The notes under the pieces: generated by a model
Told to the model about the DNA's origin: nothing
Seen by the model: only the letters and a program-made list of their open reading frames with translations
The model's database searches: none
Made by a program: the position numbers and the translations under genes
Assembly (NCBI GenBank): GCA_023229435.1
Contig: JALNZF010000046.1
Span: 1 to 11,775 of the forward strand
Direction: 5' to 3'
From: Nitrospirota bacterium
GTDB lineage: Bacteria > Nitrospirota > UBA9217
Length of the DNA: 11,775 bases
Shown: positions 5,873 through 11,775 of the stretch, piece by piece
How the letters are laid out: each line of letters begins with the position of its first letter
How positions within the stretch are numbered: position 1 is the first letter of the stretch

Positions 5873-6577
5873 GTGTTCAGACTGATCGGGAAAAAAGAAA
5901 AAAAGCCGCAGGGGTTCAGCGCCAAGACGCCGATCACCGATGTCCGCTACGTGGTCGTGGACACGGAGCTTACCGGGCTGGATGAGAAAACGGATGCCAT
6001 CATTTCCATCGGCGCGGTGCGCATGACCGGCGGCAGGATCGATCTCGGCGATACATTCTACCGGCTCGTAGGACCGAGGGCGGAACTCAGGGCGGCCAAT
6101 GTGCTTATTCACGAGATCATGCCGTCCGATCTGGCGGTACAGCCCGCGATCGATACCGTGCTGGCAAAGTTCCTCGACTATGCGGGGAATGACGTGCTCG
6201 TGGGACATTTTATCTCCATCGACCTCGAATTTCTGAACCGGGAGATGAAACGGTTGTACGGACGCGAGATCGAAAACGCCGCGATCGACACGTTCACGCT
6301 CGATGAGTGGCTCCGGAAACGGTTAAAGTCCCATGCCTGTTTTGCGAAGGCGCTCTCCGGATACCGGCTTTATGATATCGCGAAAAGCGTCGGTGTCCCG
6401 GTGAACGGTTCACACAACGCGATCGCGGACGCTTTTACGACCGCGCAGCTTTTGCAACGGTTCATCCCGCTCCTTACAGAGGCGGGGGTACATGACATCG
6501 GGGAACTTTTGAAGCGTGGAAAACCATTTGAAGGAGGTGATCGATTCAGAATAACAGGAGATTTCGGAAACTTTTAG
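5873..6577 (+). CDS. DEDDh 3'-5' exonuclease (DnaQ/PolC-epsilon-like), 234 aa
   Basis: All four acidic residues and the His of a DEDDh exonuclease are present: Exo I VVVDTELTGL (Asp30, Glu32), Exo II HFISIDLEFLN (Asp117), and Exo III HNAIADA (His181, Asp186). The family removes nucleotides from 3' ends using two metal ions. The length fits a stand-alone exonuclease domain with short extensions; there is no polymerase or UvrC-like domain, and no signal peptide. The GTG start at 5873 is supported by AAGGA (5861-5865) seven bases upstream. It follows the nucleotidyltransferase gene by 134 bases and precedes the DUF485 gene by 36, so it sits inside the acetate cluster rather than with replication genes. 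Its substrate here is unknown: a nucleic acid, or a small nucleotide or nucleotidylated protein as speculation. Confidence 0.87.
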   Translation: MFRLIGKKEKKPQGFSAKTPITDVRYVVVDTELTGLDEKTDAIISIGAVRMTGGRIDLGDTFYRLVGPRAELRAANVLIHEIMPSDLAVQPAIDTVLAKFLDYAGNDVLVGHFISIDLEFLNREMKRLYGREIENAAIDTFTLDEWLRKRLKSHACFAKALSGYRLYDIAKSVGVPVNGSHNAIADAFTTAQLLQRFIPLLTEAGVHDIGELLKRGKPFEGGDRFRITGDFGNF

Positions 6578-6584
6578 GAGCAGA

Positions 6585-6617
6585 ATGAACAAAATACAGA
6601 AGGAGGAAGAACCATGA
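6585..6617 (+). CDS. Possible 10-codon leader ORF coupled to the DUF485 gene
   Basis: ATG at 6585 opens a frame encoding MNKIQKEEEP that stops at TGA 6615-6617, overlapping the ATG of the DUF485 gene as ATGA (6614-6617). AGGAG (6576-6580) lies four bases before it and overlaps the exonuclease stop codon. The arrangement would suit translational coupling, but the peptide is tiny and its codons cover the next gene's AGGAGG, so chance is a real alternative. Confidence 0.25.
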   Translation: MNKIQKEEEP

Positions 6618-6925
6618 GTAAATTAAAACACGAAGATATCCTGCATGACCCTGATTTCAAAGACCTGTCCAGGCAGAAGTTTATCATCTCCACCATTCTG
6701 ACGATCCTCGAGCTGGTGCTCTATTTCGGATTCATCGGCCTGATCGCGTTCAACAAGCCGTTCCTGGCGCAGAAGCTCTCCGAGGGCTCTGCTATTACGA
6801 TCGGGATCCCCATCGCGGTAGGTACGATCGTATTCTCCTGGATCTTTACCGGGATCTACATCTGGTGGGCGAACAACAAGTATGATGTGCTGGTCAACAA
6901 AGTCAAAGAAAAGGTGGGAGGATAA
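6614..6925 (+). CDS. yjcH: DUF485 (YjcH-like) small membrane protein, 103 aa
   Basis: Two membrane segments (about residues 23-46 and 60-84) are joined by a short loop and flanked by charged ends. The pattern ILHDPDFKDLSRQK at the start, LYFGFIGLIAF in helix one, and GIPIAVG...TGIYIWWANNKYD in and after helix two matches the DUF485/YjcH family, which is encoded next to acetate symporters. It is thought to be an accessory partner of ActP in the inner membrane, though its exact role is not settled. AGGAGG (6601-6606) lies seven bases before the ATG. The stop is only two bases from the actP start, which strongly suggests coupled translation. Confidence 0.88.
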   Translation: MSKLKHEDILHDPDFKDLSRQKFIISTILTILELVLYFGFIGLIAFNKPFLAQKLSEGSAITIGIPIAVGTIVFSWIFTGIYIWWANNKYDVLVNKVKEKVGG

Positions 6926-6927
6926 TC

Positions 6928-8712
6928 ATGCCACAGACAATCATTGGACAGACAAACCCCGTTGCGATCATGTTCTTTCTTATGTTCGTGATCAGCACCC
7001 TCGGCATCACATACTGGGCTGCCAAACGGACAAGGACCACAAAAGATTTCTACGCAGCGGGCAGGAGCATCACCGGTTTCCAGAACGGGCTCGCCCTTGC
7101 CGGCGACTATATGAGCGCCGCGTCGTTCCTCGGGATCGCCGGCCTGGTGTCGACGAGAGGCTATGACGGCCTCATCTACTCGGTGGGCTGGCTTGTGGGA
7201 TGGCCCATCATCATGTTCCTGATCTCGGAACCGCTCCGGAACCTCGGGAAATACACCTTCGCCGACGTGGTCGCGTACCGTCTGCAGCAGCGCCCCATCC
7301 GGGCGGCAGCCGCTACCGGATCGCTCGTCGTCGTGATCACCTACCTGATCGCGCAGATGGTGGGAGCCGGGACCCTGATTAAGCTCATGTTCGGATTGCC
7401 CTTTGAGGTCGCGATCATTGCGACCGGATCGCTTATGATTCTCTACGTGCTCTTCGGCGGCATGATCGCAACAACGTGGGTGCAGATCATCAAGGCGGTC
7501 CTCCTCCTGAGCGGCGCCACGCTGCTCGTGATCATGACCCTGTACAAGTTCGGGTTCAGCTACGGCGAGCTGTTCGGCCAGGCAAGCAAGCTTTACGGCG
7601 CAAAGTTCCTCGAGCCGGGCGGCCTGGTGACAAGCCCCATTGACGCCTTCTCACTCGGCCTCGCCCTCATGTTCGGCACGGCGGGTCTCCCGCACATCCT
7701 GATGCGGTTCTACACCGTGCCCGATGCCAAACAGGCGAGAAAGTCCGTGTTTGTGGCCACCGGGTTCATCGGCTACTTCTACATCCTGACCGTGACCATC
7801 GGCTTCGGCGCCGCGGTACTCGTGGGCCAGAAGGCCATCATGGCCATTGACAAGGGCGGCAATATGGCCGGCCCGATGCTCGCCGAGGCGCTCGGTGGAA
7901 ATCTTTTTCTCGGGTTTCTGTCGGCCGTGGCATTCGCCACGATCCTCGCCGTGGTCTCCGGCCTGACGCTCGCGGGCGCATCGGCGCTCTCCCATGACCT
8001 GTTCGTGGGCGTGATCCGGCGCGGAGTTGCGGCGGAGAAGGAAGAAGTGAAGGTTGCCAAGATCTCCACGGTCGGCCTGGGCATCGTCGCGATTCTGCTC
8101 GGGATCTTCTTTAAAGGACAGAACGTCGCGTTCCTGGTCGGCCTGACCTTTGCCATCGCGGCAAGCGCGAACTTCCCGGCGCTGCTCCTCTCCATCACCT
8201 GGAAGAAACTCACCACCTACGGGGTCGTCTGGAGCATCTATACCGGCGTTATCGTGGCGACGGTGCTGATTATCCTGAGCCCGACCGTCTGGGTGGATAT
8301 CATTCACAAGGAAGCTAAAACGCAAGTCGAGGTCCGGATGAAAGAGGCCGATACGGCCATGGCAACGGTTGATACCCAGATCGCGGAGATGCAGAAGCAG
8401 GTCATCAGCGCCGACGCTCTCGGCAAGATGAAGAAGAAGGAAAAGGCGGCTGCCGAGAAGCGGAATGCAGCCCTGCAGACATCGGTATCCGCGAAGGCAA
8501 TGGAAAAGGAGCAGCTGGCAGCCGAGAAAAAGGAAGCAGGCTCCACGATGCCGAAGGCGATCTTCCCGCTCAAGAACCCCGGCATTTACTCGATGGCCGC
8601 GGCATTCTTGATGGCCTTCCTCGTTTCCATCATCAATCCCGAGAAGGCGGCAGAGGACAAGTTCGCGGGCGTGAAGGTCCGTGAGTATCTCGGCATAGGA
8701 TCAGAGGAGTAA
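6928..8712 (+). CDS. actP: ActP-type cation/acetate symporter with coiled-coil insertion, 594 aa
   Basis: This is a sodium:solute symporter (SSS) family protein very like E. coli ActP along nearly its whole length: TRTTKDFYAAGRSITGF, LAGDYMSAASFLGIAGL, GGMIATTWVQIIKAVLLL and GTAGLPHILMRF are recognisable blocks. It should import acetate and similar short monocarboxylates across the inner membrane with Na+ or H+. About 13 membrane helices are expected. Unlike E. coli ActP it has no N-terminal signal-like segment. Between the penultimate helix and the last one, residues about 462-541 (8311-8550) form a highly charged Lys/Glu/Ala/Gln-rich stretch predicted to be coiled coil; E. coli ActP goes directly from HEKAIFP to the last helix. 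GGGAGG (6916-6921) lies six bases before the ATG. It forms a tight pair with the DUF485 gene upstream. Confidence 0.93.
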   Translation: MPQTIIGQTNPVAIMFFLMFVISTLGITYWAAKRTRTTKDFYAAGRSITGFQNGLALAGDYMSAASFLGIAGLVSTRGYDGLIYSVGWLVGWPIIMFLISEPLRNLGKYTFADVVAYRLQQRPIRAAAATGSLVVVITYLIAQMVGAGTLIKLMFGLPFEVAIIATGSLMILYVLFGGMIATTWVQIIKAVLLLSGATLLVIMTLYKFGFSYGELFGQASKLYGAKFLEPGGLVTSPIDAFSLGLALMFGTAGLPHILMRFYTVPDAKQARKSVFVATGFIGYFYILTVTIGFGAAVLVGQKAIMAIDKGGNMAGPMLAEALGGNLFLGFLSAVAFATILAVVSGLTLAGASALSHDLFVGVIRRGVAAEKEEVKVAKISTVGLGIVAILLGIFFKGQNVAFLVGLTFAIAASANFPALLLSITWKKLTTYGVVWSIYTGVIVATVLIILSPTVWVDIIHKEAKTQVEVRMKEADTAMATVDTQIAEMQKQVISADALGKMKKKEKAAAEKRNAALQTSVSAKAMEKEQLAAEKKEAGSTMPKAIFPLKNPGIYSMAAAFLMAFLVSIINPEKAAEDKFAGVKVREYLGIGSEE

Positions 8713-8740
8713 ACAGTCAGAAGCTGTACCGAAACATACC

Positions 8741-8793
8741 GTGAATCGGTGAGCGGTCAGCAGGAATCCATGCATCCCCGCTCGCCGGTTCAC
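8741..8793 (+). other. Strong 16-bp RNA hairpin after actP
   Basis: The arms 8741-8756 and 8778-8793 pair along all 16 positions if two G-U wobbles are allowed, around a 21-base loop. No T-run follows, so it is not a standard intrinsic terminator. It may stabilise the 3' end of the actP mRNA or limit read-through into acs. Smaller hairpins follow (CCGGCGG with CCGTCGG near 8850-8870; GAGAAA/TTTCTC near 8878-8892), so the whole spacer is structured. Confidence 0.55.
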
Positions 8794-8900
8794 TCCCCTG
8801 GGGAAGGATGTCGCGGCCATGGCGCAGGGTACCTGTTCCCCTGAAGCCGGCGGCTGAAATCCGTCGGCCATAGAGGCGAGAAATTATTTCTCCAGCGGAG

Positions 8901-8929
8901 TTTACTTTTCACGGCGTATTGTGTATGCT
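8901..8929 (+). promoter_or_regulatory. Candidate sigma-70 promoter for acs
   Basis: TTTACT (8901-8906), a 17-base spacer, and TATGCT (8924-8929), each four of six to consensus. Transcription would start near 8936, giving a leader of about 48 bases with a small GC-rich hairpin (CGGGTC/GGCCCG near 8936-8950) before the ribosome site. This would let acs be expressed separately from the transporter genes. Confidence 0.45.
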
Positions 8930-8983
8930 TGTTCGCGGGTCCAGGGCCCGACACTATGATCATCCAGATAAGGAGAAACAATC

Positions 8984-10960
<1,977 letters not shown>

Positions 10961-10986
10961 ATCCGCGCCGCAGTAACGTGAACGAC

Positions 10987-11028
10987 AAGGGGGGATTGGA
11001 GCAGTTATCCAATCTCCTCTTTTTTGTT
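10987..11028 (+). terminator. Rho-independent terminator after acs
   Basis: GGGGATTGGA (10991-11000) pairs with TCCAATCTCC (11008-11017) with one G-U pair around the loop GCAGTTA. The stem can extend outward through 10987-10990, and a T-rich tail (11018-11028) follows. This is a textbook intrinsic terminator placed 26 bases after the acs stop. Confidence 0.88.
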
Positions 11029-11343
11029 TGTGGATCCCGTTCTCTATGAACCTTTTCTTCAAGGAAACCACGTCAGGACGAAGTCCGTTTTCCTGTGCAA
11101 GAAATCTGTTTTGCCAACCCAAACGCAGGCCAACTCGACATCGAGGCGAAAACCCTCGAACGTGAATAGGGGCTCCGGGGGCAGAAGAAGTGTGGTATAC
11201 TGGCACAAGTGTGAAAAATGACGATTGAGCGCTGAGAGCGGGAGAATATTCGTGTAAAATGACACGCTGTAATCGACAGATACAACTATTAATCGGAACG
11301 CCGCATGTGCAGCTGTTATAGAGTAGAAAGACTGAGGTGCAGC
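11029..11343. other. Spacer between acs terminator and the PAS gene
   Basis: I see no gene on either strand: the open frames here lack ribosome sites and have no recognisable product. The only signal I can support is the extended -10 motif at 11193-11201. The bases nearer the PAS gene turn AT-richer (about 11250-11330). Confidence 0.5.
11193..11201 (+). promoter_or_regulatory. Candidate extended -10 promoter (TGGTATACT) for the PAS/HAMP kinase locus
   Basis: TGGTATACT matches the extended -10 form and is identical to 1753-1761. No clear -35 precedes it. The transcript would start near 11208, leaving a leader of about 135 bases before the ATG at 11344. Confidence 0.4.
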
Positions 11344-11643
11344 ATGTCAGCTAAAGACCTTAATTCCTCCATTCGCAAACCCGCCGCCGGCACGGTGGAA
11401 GGCATCACCGAGGTCCGACGCCAGGAAGCCTTGCTTAAAACCGGGGCACTGCAGAGCGCGATTTTTAACAGCGCCAACTTCTCGAGCATCGTCACCGACG
11501 CGAAGGGCGTCATCCAGAGCTTCAACGTCGGCGCGGAACGGATGCTGGGCTACACGGCCGCCGAAGTGATGAACAAGCTCTTCCTATGCACGGCACTTAA
11601 TGCGACAGAGTCCTTCCGATCGACCAGAGAGGACCAAAAATGA
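11344..11643 (+). CDS. Truncated PAS-domain protein, 99 aa
   Basis: Residues about 20-40 form a charged helix of the kind that precedes PAS domains in sensor kinases. Residues about 40-78 (AIFNSANFSS then VTDAKGVIQSFN and AERMLGYTAAEVMNK) are the first half of a PAS domain, which senses small molecules, redox state or light in multi-sensor kinases. After MNK the remaining 21 residues (LFLCTALNATESF onward) no longer look like PAS, and the frame stops where a full domain would need about 50 more residues. This suggests a deletion or a recombination join. The ATG at 11344 is preferred to an in-frame ATG at 11305 because GAGG (11334-11337) lies six bases upstream. The stop overlaps the next start as ATGA. 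It may be a decayed sensor fragment, or a pseudogene. Confidence 0.6.
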   Translation: MSAKDLNSSIRKPAAGTVEGITEVRRQEALLKTGALQSAIFNSANFSSIVTDAKGVIQSFNVGAERMLGYTAAEVMNKLFLCTALNATESFRSTREDQK

Positions 11644-11775
11644 AAGTTGCAACCAAAGGACAAGCATCGGGGGAACTTGACCCCAAACTGTTATTGAGCG
11701 TCTTGACGGCGGTTAAAAAAGGGGACTTTTCGGCGCGCATGCCGCTGGACTGGACCGGCATCGACGGCAAGATCG
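11640..11775 (+). CDS. Start of a HAMP-containing sensor kinase (partial, runs out of window)
   Basis: ATG at 11640 begins 45 codons open to the window edge. DPKLLLSVLTAVKKGDFSAR then MPLDWTGIDGKI is the start typical of large cytoplasmic hybrid histidine kinases that open with a chain of HAMP domains and no membrane segment. GAGAGG (about 11627-11632) lies seven bases before the ATG. The gene overlaps the truncated PAS ORF by four bases, so the two would be co-translated. The kinase core, any receiver domains and the signal it answers lie outside the window. Confidence 0.65.
   Translation, partial: MKVATKGQASGELDPKLLLSVLTAVKKGDFSARMPLDWTGIDGKI

Noticed and set aside
8713..8983. Known riboswitch (c-di-GMP, cobalamin, moco) in the acs leader
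   Set aside because: I looked for the conserved cores of these classes and none is present. Only generic hairpins are visible.

Overview
The window looks like chromosomal DNA from a Gram-negative, respiratory, acetate-using bacterium. Genes are GC-rich and spacers AT-rich with many palindromic repeats. A DUF3786 protein, an NtrC-type regulator tail, and a large HAMP/PAS sensor kinase would suit Desulfobacterota or Nitrospirota, but I cannot fix the taxon from sequence alone.

Layout. 3-125 is the C-terminal tail of a sigma-54-dependent (NtrC-family) regulator. 126-401 is a spacer holding a palindromic element and a promoter. 402-1510 carries a HEAT-repeat protein and a membrane-anchored TPR protein, probably co-transcribed. 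1511-2439 is repeat-rich and holds one very small ferritin-like protein gene (2034-2228) with a different palindromic element on each side. 2440-3051 (minus strand, the only gene on it) is a DUF3786 protein. 3052-3800 is a long, mostly AT-rich spacer with a fourth palindromic element and a possible sigma-54 promoter next to the following start codon.

The core is an acetate uptake and activation cluster at 3801-10960, all on the plus strand: a cNMP-binding/CBS/DUF294 nucleotidyltransferase regulator, a DEDDh exonuclease of the DnaQ type, a DUF485 (YjcH-like) small membrane protein, an ActP-type sodium/acetate symporter with an unusual coiled-coil insertion of about 80 residues, and acetyl-CoA synthetase (Acs). 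ActP imports acetate and Acs turns it into acetyl-CoA using ATP. The CBS/nucleotidyltransferase protein is a plausible energy or nucleotide sensor for the pathway. The exonuclease beside it has no known role here. A strong intrinsic terminator closes the cluster at about 11025.

11344 onward starts a signalling locus: a short ORF with a PAS domain cut off partway, overlapping by ATGA the start of a HAMP-containing sensor kinase that runs out of the window.

The points most worth a second look are the nucleotidyltransferase/exonuclease pair in the acetate cluster, the ActP insertion, the two-helix ferritin-like protein, the four palindromic elements that share one fold plan, and the truncated PAS gene.
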